The position numbers and the translations under genes were made by a program. Under the pieces are notes generated by a model. That model was given only the letters and a program-made list of their open reading frames with translations. It searched no databases and was not told the origin of the DNA. Positions 48,908-57,363 of a stretch of DNA of 64,000 nucleotides are shown in pieces. The stretch is taken from assembly GCF_018129085.1 (NCBI RefSeq), contig NZ_JAAGBB010000002.1, positions 181,183 through 245,182 on the forward strand, read 5' to 3'. Source of the DNA: Plastoroseomonas hellenica. GTDB lineage: Bacteria; Pseudomonadota; Alphaproteobacteria; Acetobacterales; Acetobacteraceae. Position 1 is the first letter of the stretch, and each line of letters begins with the position of its first letter.

Positions 48908-50371
48908 TCAGATGGTCAACAAGCTGCCCAAGACCTCCTCGATCCCGCGCGCAAGGGTCAACAGCGCCCGGTCGCTTCGCAAGGGCGCGTCCAGCTCAAG
49001 GCCGATCGGAAGGCCCGCGCGGGACATGCCCACAGGAAGGCTGATGCCCGGCAGGCCCACGCTGCTCGCCGACAAGGTGTGGTTCGCCAAGGCGAGGTTG
49101 CTGACTTCCCGCCCTGCGATACGGAAGCTCGCCTGCTCCTCGATCAGCGGCGCCGTGCACGGCGTCGTCGGTTGCAGGATGGCATGCGCCCCCTGGGCGA
49201 CGAACGCCCTGTCGAGGCGGCGCTGGATTTCCGGGCGGCTCACCTTGAGCGCCGTGCGATAGACATCAGCCGAGATGGCGCCTGCGCCGCCTGGCAGCAC
49301 CATGTGCCCCCAAGCCTGGCGGAGCTGGGGCTTGAGACCCTCGTAGATCGCCTCGAACGTCGTCGGGATGTCGTGGTGGCGAAGGAATTCCGAGATCGCG
49401 CCCATCGTCTCATGGGCGAAGATGCCCCATGTCGCGGTTTGGACGAGGGCATTGAAATCGTCGCCGAGATCTACCTCGACGACCTCGGCGCCGGCGTCCT
49501 GCAACCGCCGAACCACCTCGCGGAAACCGGCCTCGACCTCAGGGTCCACCAGATCCAGAAACTGCCGCGGCGCAAAGGCCAGTCGCGCTCCCTTCAGGTC
49601 GTGTCCGCGAGCGAAAGGCTCCGCAGCCTGTTCACCGGTAACGACGTCATCCACCAGGATGCAATCCTCGACGCTTCGGGCGAATGCGCCCGTCGTGTCG
49701 AGAGTATGGGAGATCGGTGCGACGCCGTTGCGCGGCCAGCGTCCGGTGGTTGGCTTGAAACCCACCACGCCACAGAGCGAAGCGGGCACACGGATCGATC
49801 CGACGGTGTCACCCCCCAGGGACGCGGGAACGAGGCCGGCGGCCACCGATGCGGCGGAGCCGCTCGAGGAGCCGCCCGACACGCGATCCGGGGCGTGCGG
49901 GTTCTTCACCTGGCCGTACCGTGCGTTGTGGCCGGTCAAGCCGTAGGACATCTCGACGAGGTTGTTCTTGCCGAAGACCAGGGCCCCCGCACCCTTGATG
50001 GCACGGACAGCGTCCGCGTCTTCGCGCGGCACGAAGTGCGCGAGAGCGTCGAGACCGAGGCTCGTGGGCAGTCCCTTCGTCAAATAGCTGTCCTTCACCC
50101 CGAGCGGCACGCCCAGCAGCAGAGCCGCCGATCCGGCCGCGCGTGCTTTGTCCGCGTCCCTCGCGGCTGCCAGCACGGCGTCTTCGTCGATGGTGATGAA
50201 GGCGTTGAGCTCGGCGAACCTTCGGGCGCGGTGCAGAAGCGCCGTGGTGTAGGCTTCCGACGTGATGTCGCCGTTCCGAACCGCTGCTGCAGCGGCCGCG
50301 AGCCCCAGGGAGGTGAGATCCGTGGTTCCTCGTGGTGCGATGTGGCGTGAAGGGGCGGTCGTGTCGTTCAT
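48908..50371 (-). CDS. Amidase signature family protein
   Basis: A 487-residue amidase of the Ser-cisSer-Lys family. The triad is visible: Lys93 in GVPLGVKDSY, the cis-Ser in SGGSSSGSAASVAAGL (about residues 166-180) and nucleophile Ser192 in GGDTVGSIRVPASL. These enzymes hydrolyse amides, sometimes carbamates or GatA-like substrates. The conserved RVSGGSSSGSAA and GFKPTTGRWP blocks suit the acetamidase/aryl-acylamidase branch. No GatB/C partner is present. The gene starts after an AT-rich 5' region (50440-50475) that may hold its promoter. Confidence 0.93.
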   Translation of the reverse strand: MNDTTAPSRHIAPRGTTDLTSLGLAAAAAAVRNGDITSEAYTTALLHRARRFAELNAFITIDEDAVLAAARDADKARAAGSAALLLGVPLGVKDSYLTKGLPTSLGLDALAHFVPREDADAVRAIKGAGALVFGKNNLVEMSYGLTGHNARYGQVKNPHAPDRVSGGSSSGSAASVAAGLVPASLGGDTVGSIRVPASLCGVVGFKPTTGRWPRNGVAPISHTLDTTGAFARSVEDCILVDDVVTGEQAAEPFARGHDLKGARLAFAPRQFLDLVDPEVEAGFREVVRRLQDAGAEVVEVDLGDDFNALVQTATWGIFAHETMGAISEFLRHHDIPTTFEAIYEGLKPQLRQAWGHMVLPGGAGAISADVYRTALKVSRPEIQRRLDRAFVAQGAHAILQPTTPCTAPLIEEQASFRIAGREVSNLALANHTLSASSVGLPGISLPVGMSRAGLPIGLELDAPLRSDRALLTLARGIEEVLGSLLTI

Positions 50372-50586
50372 GAGATCCTCGCAATGAGCTGAGGCGCGGC
50401 ATTTCGCTGCTGCGAATGGGCACTGTGGCTCGATGAATTACTATCATAATGTAAAATTACGTTCGTAAGTCAATAGCGATCTTGGCGGCGGCGTGGCGTT
50501 GCCCGACACTTGGGCGCGAGGCGCGATGATGCCGACCGATCCAGGCCTCAGCGGCACGCCGCCGAATCCGAATTGGTCGCAGAGAA

Positions 50587-50615
50587 AACCCGCCCGGGCG
50601 GTGCCCGGGCGGGTT
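50587..50615 (-). terminator. Strong rho-independent terminator of the RND operon
   Basis: A perfect 13-bp stem AACCCGCCCGGGC / GCCCGGGCGGGTT with a three-base loop. On the minus strand the stem is followed by TTTTCTCT, a proper U-tract. It lies 55 bp past the RND permease stop codon. Confidence 0.85.
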
Positions 50616-50635
50616 CCAAGTGGCTCAGGGGCCCA

Positions 50636-50660
50636 GGGCCCGTCCGCGAAGGACGGGCCC
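50636..50660 (-). terminator. Second hairpin after the RND permease gene
   Basis: GGGCCCGTCC (50636-50645) pairs perfectly with GGACGGGCCC (50651-50660) around a GCGAA loop, 10 bp after the permease stop. With the next hairpin it forms a tandem terminator. Confidence 0.7.
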
Positions 50661-50669
50661 GGTCGCGTT

Positions 50670-53600
50670 TCACACACCCTCGTGCGCGGGTGCCGGGGCG
50701 TCCGGCGTGGCGGGCTTGCGCCGCCGCGCCATCGCCTGGGCGATCACGTAGAAGACCGGCGTGAACAGCAGGCCGAAGAGGGTCACGCCGAGCATGCCGT
50801 AGAACACCGCGACGCCCAGGCTCTGGCGCATCTCGGCGCCGGCGCCCGTCGCATAGGTCAGCGGCAGCACGCCGAGGATGAAGGCGAGGCTGGTCATCAG
50901 GATCGGCCGGAGGCGGGTGCGCGCCGCCATCGCCGCCGCTTCCCAGCGGGTGGCGCCTTGCTGCTCCGCCGCGCGGGCGAACTCGACGATCAGGATCGCG
51001 TTCTTCGCGGCGAGGCCGACCAGCACCACCAGGCCCACCTGGACCAGGACGTTGTTGTCGAGCCCGGTGTGCAGGACGCCGAGGAGGGCGGCCAGCACCG
51101 ACATCGGCGCGATCAGCACGACCGCCAGCGGCAGCAGCCAGCTTTCATACATCGCGGCGAGCAGCAGGAAGACGAAGACGACCGCGAGGCCGAAGGCGAT
51201 CGGCGCGGTATTGCCGACCAGCTTCTCCTGCAGGGCGATTTCGGTCCATTCGTAACCGAAGCCCTCCGGCAGGTTCTCCGCCAGCACCCGCTCCATGATC
51301 TGGATCGCCTGGCCGGTCGAGATGCCCGGCATTGCCGCGCCCTGCAGCTCGGCCGCCGGGAACAGGTTGTAGCGCGGCGCGCGATAGGGGCCGGAGGTCT
51401 CATGGAAGGTCGCGAGGCTGCCGAGCGGCACCATGCCGCCGTCATTGGTCCGCGTGCGCAGCCGGGCGATGTCCTCGACGCTCATGCGGTGCTGCATGTC
51501 GGCCTGCGCCGTGACGCGCCAGGTGCGGCCGAGCAGGTTGAAGTCGTTCACGAAGGCCGAGCCCATATAGACGCTCATCGCCTCGTTCACGCGATCGATC
51601 GGCACCCCCAGCATCTCGGCGCGCGTGCGGTCGATATCGGCGCGGATCTGCGGCGTCGCGGTGTTGTAGAGGCTGAAGGCGAAGGCGATGCCGGGGGTCT
51701 GGCTGGCCGCCCCCATCACCGCCTGCACGGCGCTCTCGAGCTCCCGCGCGCCGCGGCCGCCGCGATCCTGGATCATCAGCTTGAAGCCGCCGCCGGTGCC
51801 GATGCCGGGGACCGAAGGCGGCGGCAGCACCAGCACCAGCGCATCGGGGTCGCTGGACAACTGGCGCTGCAGGTTGGTCAGGATGCCGTTGGCCGTGAGG
51901 CCCAGATGCGCCCGCTCCTCGAACGGCCGCAGCGTCGCGAAGACGACGCCGGTATTCGGCGCATTGGTGAAGGTCGCGCCGTCGAAGCCCACGAAGGCGA
52001 CCGCGTTCTCGATCCCCGGCGTCGCCGCGATCGTCTCCGAGGCGCGGCGGATCACCGCGTCGGAGCGGGTCAGGCTGGCGCCCGGCGGGAGCTGGAAGGC
52101 GGCGATGAAGTAGCCGCGGTCGAGCGGCGGGATCAGGCCGGTCGGCGTGGTGTTCACCGTCCAGCCGGTCGCCGCCAGCAGCCCGCCATAGAGCAGCAGC
52201 AGCAGCACCGGCAGCCGCACCAGGCGCCGGGTCAGCGTGCCGTAGCCGAAGGAGAGCTTGTCGAACACCCAGTTGAAGCCGCGCGCGAAGGCGCCGAAGG
52301 GCCGCATCAGCAGGTTCGGCTTCTTGTGGTGGTCATGCGGCTTCAACAGGATCGCGGCCAGCGAGGGCGAGAGGGTCAGCGACACCAGCGCCGAGAGCAA
52401 GGTCGCGACCGCGATGGTGACTGCGAACTGCTTGTAGAACTCGCCGGAGATGCCGGTGATGAAGGCGGTCGGCACGAAGACCGCGACCAGCACCAGCGCG
52501 ATCGCGATCAGCGCGAAGCCCACCTCGTCCATGGTCTTGCGCGCGGCTTCCAGCGGCGAGAGGCCGGCCGCCATGTGGCGTTCGGCGTTCTCGACCACGA
52601 CGATCGCGTCGTCGACGACGATGCCGATCGCCAGGATCAGGCCGAACATGGTCAGCGTGTTCAGCGTGAAGCCGAGTGCGAGCAGCACCGCGAAGGTGCC
52701 GATGATGGAGACCGGGATGGCGACCAGCGGGATCACCGCCGCGCGCCAGTTCTGCAGGAACAGGATCACCACCAGCACGACCAGCAGCACCGCTTCGATG
52801 AAGGTGTGCAGCACCGCCTCCATGCTCTGGGCGATGAAGCGGGTCGGGTCGTAGATCACGTCATAGGCGATGCCGCTCGGGAAGGTGGCCTTCGCCTCCT
52901 CCATGGCGGCGCGCACCGCGGCCGCGGTCGCCAGTGCATTGCCGCCGGGCCGCTGGAAGATGCCGAGTGCCACCGCCTGCCGGTTGTTCAGCAGCGCGTT
53001 CTGCGTGTACTCGGCGGCGCCCACCTCGATGCGGGCGATGTCGCGGAGCCGGAGCGGCGCGCCGCCGGTGCCGGTCGCGATCACCTGCTCGCCGAACTGC
53101 TCGGGTGTCACGAGGCGGCCCTGGGTCTGCACAGCGAGCTCGAAGGCGCCGGCGCCCTCGGCGCGCGGGGCCTGGCCGATGGCGCCGGCCGCGACCTGCA
53201 CGTTGGCCCGGCGCAGCGCGTCGACCACCTCGCCGGCGGTCAGGCCGCGCGCCGCGATCCGGTCAGGGTCGAGCCAGACGCGCATGGCGTAGTCGCGCGC
53301 ACCGAAGAGCTGGACGTCGCCCACGCCGTCGATGCGGGTGAGGCGGTCCTTGATGTTCAGGGTCGCGAAGTTGGAGACGTATTCCGGGCTGCGGCTGCCA
53401 TCGGGCGAGATGATGTGCACGACCAGCAGCATGTCGGGCGACGCCTTGCGCACGGTGATGCCGAGGCGGCGCACATCCTCGGGCAGCCGGGGCTCGGCGA
53501 CCGCGACGCGGTTCTGCACCAGCACCTGCGCCTGGTCGACATCGGTGCCCTGGCGGAAGACGACGCTGATCACCACCCGCCCGTCGCCGGTCGACTGGGA

Positions 53601-53843
53601 GGAGATGTAGAGCATGCCGTCGACGCCGTTCACCTCCTGCTCGATCGGGCCGGCCACGGTCTCGGCGATGGTCGAGGCCGAGGCGCCGGGATAGAGCGCG
53701 GTGATCTGCACGGTCGGCGGCGCGATGTCGGGGTATTCCGAGATCGGCAGCCGGAAGGCGCCGATCGCGCCGATCAGCGTGATGGCGATCGAGATCACCG
53801 CGGCGAAGACCGGGCGATCGATGAAGAAGCGGGCGAGGCGCAT
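50670..53843 (-). CDS. RND multidrug efflux permease, HAE1 (AcrB/MexB) family
   Basis: A 1057-residue inner-membrane proton-driven pump that would expel drugs or hydrophobic compounds through a periplasmic adaptor and outer-membrane channel. FFIDRPVFAAVISIAITLIGAIG is helix 1, the proton-relay Asp pair is in FGLILAIGIVVDDAIVVVENAE (helix 4), and FGLLFTPVFYVI is near the C-terminus. Length and the two large periplasmic loops are standard for HAE1 pumps. The adaptor gene lies upstream, separated by 216 bp with two hairpins. No outer-membrane factor gene is present, so a shared TolC-like channel is likely. Confidence 0.95.
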   Translation of the reverse strand: MRLARFFIDRPVFAAVISIAITLIGAIGAFRLPISEYPDIAPPTVQITALYPGASASTIAETVAGPIEQEVNGVDGMLYISSQSTGDGRVVISVVFRQGTDVDQAQVLVQNRVAVAEPRLPEDVRRLGITVRKASPDMLLVVHIISPDGSRSPEYVSNFATLNIKDRLTRIDGVGDVQLFGARDYAMRVWLDPDRIAARGLTAGEVVDALRRANVQVAAGAIGQAPRAEGAGAFELAVQTQGRLVTPEQFGEQVIATGTGGAPLRLRDIARIEVGAAEYTQNALLNNRQAVALGIFQRPGGNALATAAAVRAAMEEAKATFPSGIAYDVIYDPTRFIAQSMEAVLHTFIEAVLLVVLVVILFLQNWRAAVIPLVAIPVSIIGTFAVLLALGFTLNTLTMFGLILAIGIVVDDAIVVVENAERHMAAGLSPLEAARKTMDEVGFALIAIALVLVAVFVPTAFITGISGEFYKQFAVTIAVATLLSALVSLTLSPSLAAILLKPHDHHKKPNLLMRPFGAFARGFNWVFDKLSFGYGTLTRRLVRLPVLLLLLYGGLLAATGWTVNTTPTGLIPPLDRGYFIAAFQLPPGASLTRSDAVIRRASETIAATPGIENAVAFVGFDGATFTNAPNTGVVFATLRPFEERAHLGLTANGILTNLQRQLSSDPDALVLVLPPPSVPGIGTGGGFKLMIQDRGGRGARELESAVQAVMGAASQTPGIAFAFSLYNTATPQIRADIDRTRAEMLGVPIDRVNEAMSVYMGSAFVNDFNLLGRTWRVTAQADMQHRMSVEDIARLRTRTNDGGMVPLGSLATFHETSGPYRAPRYNLFPAAELQGAAMPGISTGQAIQIMERVLAENLPEGFGYEWTEIALQEKLVGNTAPIAFGLAVVFVFLLLAAMYESWLLPLAVVLIAPMSVLAALLGVLHTGLDNNVLVQVGLVVLVGLAAKNAILIVEFARAAEQQGATRWEAAAMAARTRLRPILMTSLAFILGVLPLTYATGAGAEMRQSLGVAVFYGMLGVTLFGLLFTPVFYVIAQAMARRRKPATPDAPAPAHEGV

Positions 53844-53940
53844 CGGAGGATGCCTTCAATCTGCCCTCAAGGTGCACGCGCGGTGCGTGCGGCCTCGCGC
53901 CATCGCTGGCGTGCCGTCGGGTGGGGGCGCGGTGGTCGGG

Positions 53941-53965
53941 GCCTGCCGGCGGGATGCCGGCAGGC
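53941..53965. repeat. Perfect 10-bp hairpin in the adaptor-pump spacer
   Basis: GCCTGCCGGC pairs with GCCGGCAGGC around a five-base loop, between the adaptor and pump genes of the efflux operon. Because the genes are otherwise co-oriented, it may attenuate read-through or stabilise one message. Confidence 0.6.
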
Positions 53966-53989
53966 TTAGTCAAACTGGGTCAAACCGGC

Positions 53990-54011
53990 GGATCGGTCGC
54001 TCGACCGATCC
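53990..54011. repeat. Second inverted repeat in the adaptor-pump spacer
   Basis: GGATCGGTCG and CGACCGATCC pair perfectly around a two-base centre. It lies 49 bp after the adaptor stop codon. With the hairpin at 53941 it makes this operon junction unusually structured. Confidence 0.6.
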
Positions 54012-54059
54012 GAGGCCGCGAAGGCGGCCCGCCGGCAATTGGCGTGGAAGCCGGGTTGC

Positions 54060-55235
54060 CTATCGCGAAGCGATGGGCCCCTGGCCGATGCGGCCCTGCT
54101 CGGCGGTCACCCGCATGCCGGGGCGGGCGCGGTGCAGGCCGCCGATGATCACGCGGTCCTGGGCGGTCAGGCCGCTGCGCACCACGCGCAGCCCCTCCGT
54201 GAGCGGGCCGAGCTGCACGCTGCGTGGCGTCACGGTGCCATCGGCGGCAACCGTCAGCACCATGCGGCCGGACTGGTCCGCCATGACCGAGGTGTCGGGC
54301 ACCAGCAGCGCCGGCGCATCGCCTTCGAAGAGGCGGAGGCGGGCGAAGGTGCCGGGGGTCAGGAACAGGTCCGCGTTCGGTACCACGGCGCGGGCGCGGA
54401 TGGTGCCGCTGCGCGCGTCGAAGGCGCTGTCCACGAAGTCGATCCGGCCCTCATGGGCGTAATCGGTCTCGTCCAGCAGCCGGAGCTGCACGCGGGCGCC
54501 GCCGGCGCGGAGGCCGCCCCGGGCCGCGGCCGCGCGGGCCTGGCGCAGGTAGTCGGCCTCGCTGGCGTCGAAGCTGACATAGACCGGATCGAGCGCCAGC
54601 AGCGTGGTCAGCAGGGTCTGGCCCTGCTGCACCAGGTTGCCGGCATCGACGCGGCGGTCGCTGACGCGGCCCGGGCGCGGCGCGCGGACCTCGGTGAACT
54701 CCAGGTCCAGCTCCGCCTGGCTGAGCGCGGCGCGGGCGGCGGTGACGCCGGCCTGGGCTTCGCGGAGCTGCGAGCGGCGGGTGTCGAGCTCGGCCTGCGG
54801 CGCGATCCGGCTCTGGGCCAGCGGCGTGTAGCGCTCCACCTGCTGCGCGGCCAGCGTCAACTGCGCCTCGGCCCGCGCCAGCCCGGCCTGGGCCTGGTCG
54901 ACAGCGATGCGGAAGGGCCGCTGGTCGATGGTGAAGAGCAGGTCGCCCTGGCGCACGATGGCGCCGTCCTCGAAATGCACCTGGTCGATCTGGCCGGAAA
55001 CCCGCGGACGGATCTCGACGCGCGCGGAGGGCTCGATCCGCGCCGTATGCTCCTGCCACTCGGCGACGTCACGGGTCACGGGCGTCGCAACGGTCACGGA
55101 GGGGGGCGCGTTCTGGGCGAAGGCGGGCGTGGCGGCGAGGAGGGTCACGGCGGCGGCGCCAGCCTGAAAGCGGGCCAGCCATGCGGTCCAGAGGCCGTTA
55201 TTCTCAGTAGGGGTCTTGCGTGCTTCGGTCTGCAT
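54060..55235 (-). CDS. RND efflux periplasmic adaptor (membrane fusion protein, AcrA-like)
   Basis: A 391-residue adaptor that bridges the RND pump and an outer-membrane channel. The N-terminus has a hydrophobic signal segment (FQAGAAAVTLLAATPAFAQ). VEIRPRVSGQIDQVHFEDGAIVRQGDLLFTIDQRPF is the lipoyl/barrel-sandwich motif, an alpha-hairpin follows (about residues 100-165), and LVPDTSVMADQSGRMVLTVAADGTV lies in the C-terminal domain. There is no lipobox Cys, unlike E. coli AcrA. It is transcribed away from the TetR gene and precedes the pump gene. Confidence 0.94.
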   Translation of the reverse strand: MQTEARKTPTENNGLWTAWLARFQAGAAAVTLLAATPAFAQNAPPSVTVATPVTRDVAEWQEHTARIEPSARVEIRPRVSGQIDQVHFEDGAIVRQGDLLFTIDQRPFRIAVDQAQAGLARAEAQLTLAAQQVERYTPLAQSRIAPQAELDTRRSQLREAQAGVTAARAALSQAELDLEFTEVRAPRPGRVSDRRVDAGNLVQQGQTLLTTLLALDPVYVSFDASEADYLRQARAAAARGGLRAGGARVQLRLLDETDYAHEGRIDFVDSAFDARSGTIRARAVVPNADLFLTPGTFARLRLFEGDAPALLVPDTSVMADQSGRMVLTVAADGTVTPRSVQLGPLTEGLRVVRSGLTAQDRVIIGGLHRARPGMRVTAEQGRIGQGPIASR

Positions 55236-55262
55236 CGCTTATCTCCAGGGCCGGATGATACC

Positions 55263-55305
55263 GACCGGTTCGTCACCCGCCCATGTAGAGTGACCGGTCA
55301 GTAAC
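55263..55305. promoter_or_regulatory. Candidate TetR operator between the efflux operon and its regulator
   Basis: TGACCGGTCA (55291-55300) is a perfect 10-bp palindrome, and CGACCGGTTCG (55262-55272) is a near match with the same ACCGGT centre 29 bp away. Both lie in the 124-bp gap between the divergent adaptor and TetR genes, the usual position for AcrR-type operators. Confidence 0.6.
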
Positions 55306-55359
55306 GACAAGTGTTTTTTTGCGGCAGCGCACCACGAGGCCGCGAGGAGGTCAGCGACC

Positions 55360-55959
55360 ATGGCCAGCGACACGGCGACGGCAGCCAAACCCAAGGCCGC
55401 CCAGCGCATCCACGACGCGGCGAAGGACCTGTTCTACCGACAGGGCATCCGCGCCACCGGCGTGGAAGAGGTCTGCCGGGCGGCCGAGGCCACCAAGATG
55501 AGCCTCTATCGCGCCTACCCCAGCAAGGACGCGCTGGTCGCCGCCATCCTGACCGAGGACGCGGCGGCCTATGACGCCTGGTGCGATGAAGTGACCGCGG
55601 CCAGCAGGACGCCGGCCGAGAAGCTGTATGCGTTGGTTGCCGCCTCGGCCTGCAAATTCGCCGAGGAAGGGATGCATGGGTGTCCCATGCAGCTCGCTCA
55701 GGCGGAATTCCGCGACCCGGAACATCCGACGCACCAAGTGGTGGTGGCCTTCAAGAACGCAAGCCGGGCCCGTTTCGAAAAACTCGCGGCCGAGGCCGGC
55801 GCGGCCGACCCCGCCATGCTGGGCGACATGCTCGGCATGCTGCTCGAGGGGGCGCTTGCCGCCGTTCCCTACCTGGGCTGCGAGCGGACGAGCGCCGTCC
55901 TGCGCGAAGGCGCCGGGGTGCTGCTGCGCGGATCCCTGCCGGCCGGGACCGAGCTATAG
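55360..55959 (+). CDS. TetR/AcrR family regulator of the efflux operon
   Basis: A 199-residue TetR-type regulator. The HTH is at about residues 13-60 (RIHDAAKDLFYRQGIRATGVEEVCRAAEATKMSLYRAYPSKDALVAAIL). The C-terminal domain has GCPMQLAQAEFRDPEHP, seen in TetR_C_13-like proteins that sense small hydrophobic compounds. Divergent from the RND adaptor gene with a palindromic operator candidate between them, it very likely represses the pump. The start at 55360 follows GCGAGGAGGTCAG. Confidence 0.93.
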   Translation: MASDTATAAKPKAAQRIHDAAKDLFYRQGIRATGVEEVCRAAEATKMSLYRAYPSKDALVAAILTEDAAAYDAWCDEVTAASRTPAEKLYALVAASACKFAEEGMHGCPMQLAQAEFRDPEHPTHQVVVAFKNASRARFEKLAAEAGAADPAMLGDMLGMLLEGALAAVPYLGCERTSAVLREGAGVLLRGSLPAGTEL

Positions 55960-56043
55960 ACCCGGTCTATGGGACGCATCGCGCGAACGCTCTGGACGCC
56001 GCGCGCCCCGCCAAGGAAGCTCCGCCCGACGTAAGGGAAGGAG

Positions 56044-57069
56044 ATGTCCGATGCGCGCTGTCCAGCGCGGGGGCGGGGCATGAGCCGCGCCAGGTTCGAG
56101 CACGCGATGCGCCGCCGCGCCCTGCTCGCCATCCCCGCGGCCCTCGCAGCACCCGGCCTGCTTCGCGCGCAGGAGGCCTGGCCGGTGCGCCAGGCGCGCA
56201 TCATCATCCCCTTCGCCGCCGGCGGCCCGCAGGACCCGCCCGCACGCATCATCGCGGAGAAGCTGAGCCAGCGGCTCGGCGCCACCTTCATCGTCGACAA
56301 CCGGCCCGGCGCCGGCGGCGGGCTCGGCGCGCAGCAGGTGGCGCAGGCGGCGCCGGACGGCGCCACGCTGCTCTTCATCTCCTCCTCGATCTCGATCATC
56401 CCGACCCTGCAGGTGGCGCTGCGTTTCGACCCGGTCCGCGACCTGGCGCCGATCAGCCTGGTCTGCGACGTGCCGGCGGCGCTGCTGGTGCGGAGCGATT
56501 CGCGCTTCGACAGCCTGGCCGCGGTGCTCGCCGCAGCGCGGGCCAGCCCGGGGCGGCTGACCTATGCCTCGGGCGGCGTCGGCTCCGCCAACCACCTGGC
56601 GGGCGCGCTGTTCGCGGCGCTGGCCGGGCTCGACCTGACCCATGTGCCCTATCGCGGCATCAGCCAGGCGGTGACCGCGATCTACACCGGCGAGATCGAC
56701 CTCATCTTCGGCTCCACGCTGGAGGTGCTGGCGCATGCCCGGGAGGGCCGTGCCCGGCTGCTCGGCACGACGATGCCGGCGCGCCTGCCGGAGACGCCGG
56801 AGGTGCCGGCGATCGCCGAGCAGGTGCCGGGCTATGCCGCGCCCAACTGGTTCTCGATGTTCGCGCCGAAGGGCATGGCGCCGCCGCTGACGGAGCGCCT
56901 GGTCGCCGAGCTCGCGCGGCTGCGCGACGATCCGGACATGACGGCGCGGCTTTCGGCGGGGGCGGCCCAGATGCGGCTCGATGGGCCGGGGCCGCTCGCG
57001 GCGCGGCTGGCGGAGGAGGTGGTGAAGTGGCGCGACGTGATCGGGCGGGCGAATATCCGCGCGGATTGA
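56044..57069 (+). CDS. Bug family (TctC) solute-binding protein
   Basis: A periplasmic Bug protein of up to 341 residues. The signal peptide is MRRRALLAIPAALAAPGLLRAQ, followed by WPVRQARIIIPFAAGGPQDPPARI (a Pro-rich variant of the PGGxxDxxAR hallmark), VDNRPGAGGGLGAQQVAQ, YASGGVGSANHLAGALF and HVPYRGISQAVTAIYTGEIDL. The start is uncertain: ATGs at 56044, 56080 and 56107 are in frame, and the last gives a normal signal peptide length. It stands alone between the TetR gene and a small lipoprotein gene. Confidence 0.9.
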   Translation: MSDARCPARGRGMSRARFEHAMRRRALLAIPAALAAPGLLRAQEAWPVRQARIIIPFAAGGPQDPPARIIAEKLSQRLGATFIVDNRPGAGGGLGAQQVAQAAPDGATLLFISSSISIIPTLQVALRFDPVRDLAPISLVCDVPAALLVRSDSRFDSLAAVLAAARASPGRLTYASGGVGSANHLAGALFAALAGLDLTHVPYRGISQAVTAIYTGEIDLIFGSTLEVLAHAREGRARLLGTTMPARLPETPEVPAIAEQVPGYAAPNWFSMFAPKGMAPPLTERLVAELARLRDDPDMTARLSAGAAQMRLDGPGPLAARLAEEVVKWRDVIGRANIRAD

Positions 57070-57150
57070 TGTCACCCCGCAGGTTTTGATGATCGCGTCT
57101 CCGTGTGCGCCGCTGCAACCCCAGCCGGTGCGCCCACGTTTCTAACCTGC

Positions 57151-57168
57151 GCGGCGATCGGTCGCCGC
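57151..57168 (+). promoter_or_regulatory. Hairpin in the 5' leader of the small lipoprotein gene
   Basis: GCGGCGA pairs with TCGCCGC around a TCGG loop, 22 bp before the ATG, just upstream of the GAGAGGGGAG Shine-Dalgarno region. It could modulate translation or mark the end of the Bug transcript. Confidence 0.3.
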
Positions 57169-57190
57169 CGGAGAGGGGAGTGCCTGACGT

Positions 57191-57307
57191 ATGTTGAAAA
57201 CCATCCTGGCCCTGAGTCTTGGCGTGGCGCTGGCCGGGTGCGTGAGCCTGTCGAGCTCCAATCCCCCGCCACCGGCCCGCGACACCGTCGTCGTCCCGGC
57301 CCGCTGA
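57191..57307 (+). CDS. Small (38-residue) predicted lipoprotein
   Basis: A short gene encoding MLKTILALSLGVALAGC, a clean lipoprotein signal with the lipobox LAGC and Cys17, then SLSSSN, a Pro-rich run and a DTVVVPAR end. The mature part is only 22 residues. GAGAGGGGAG lies about 12 bases before the ATG. Entericidin-like and other tiny lipoproteins have this plan; the function here is unknown. It converges on the DUF2459 gene, with a hairpin repeat between them. Confidence 0.7.
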   Translation: MLKTILALSLGVALAGCVSLSSSNPPPPARDTVVVPAR

Positions 57308-57319
57308 CGCGGCCCCGGC

Positions 57320-57363
57320 GCGTGATTCACGCCTCCGGCCGGTCCGGCCTACGGCGATCACGC
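57320..57363. repeat. Hairpin-forming repeat related to the 51-bp family
   Basis: GCGTGAT at 57320 pairs with ATCACGC at 57357, and GGCC pairs with GGCC inside. The outer arms are the same heptamers as in the 51-bp repeat, while TTCACGCCTCCGG and CTACGGCG match the element at 13131. It lies between the convergent lipoprotein and DUF2459 genes and covers the DUF2459 stop codon. Confidence 0.65.

Noticed and set aside
50493..53969. An 1158-codon open frame on the plus strand opposite the RND permease gene
   Set aside because: It is the antisense shadow of a clear 1057-residue HAE1 pump; its composition is Arg/His/Gln/Asp-rich with no domain, as expected from high GC codon bias.
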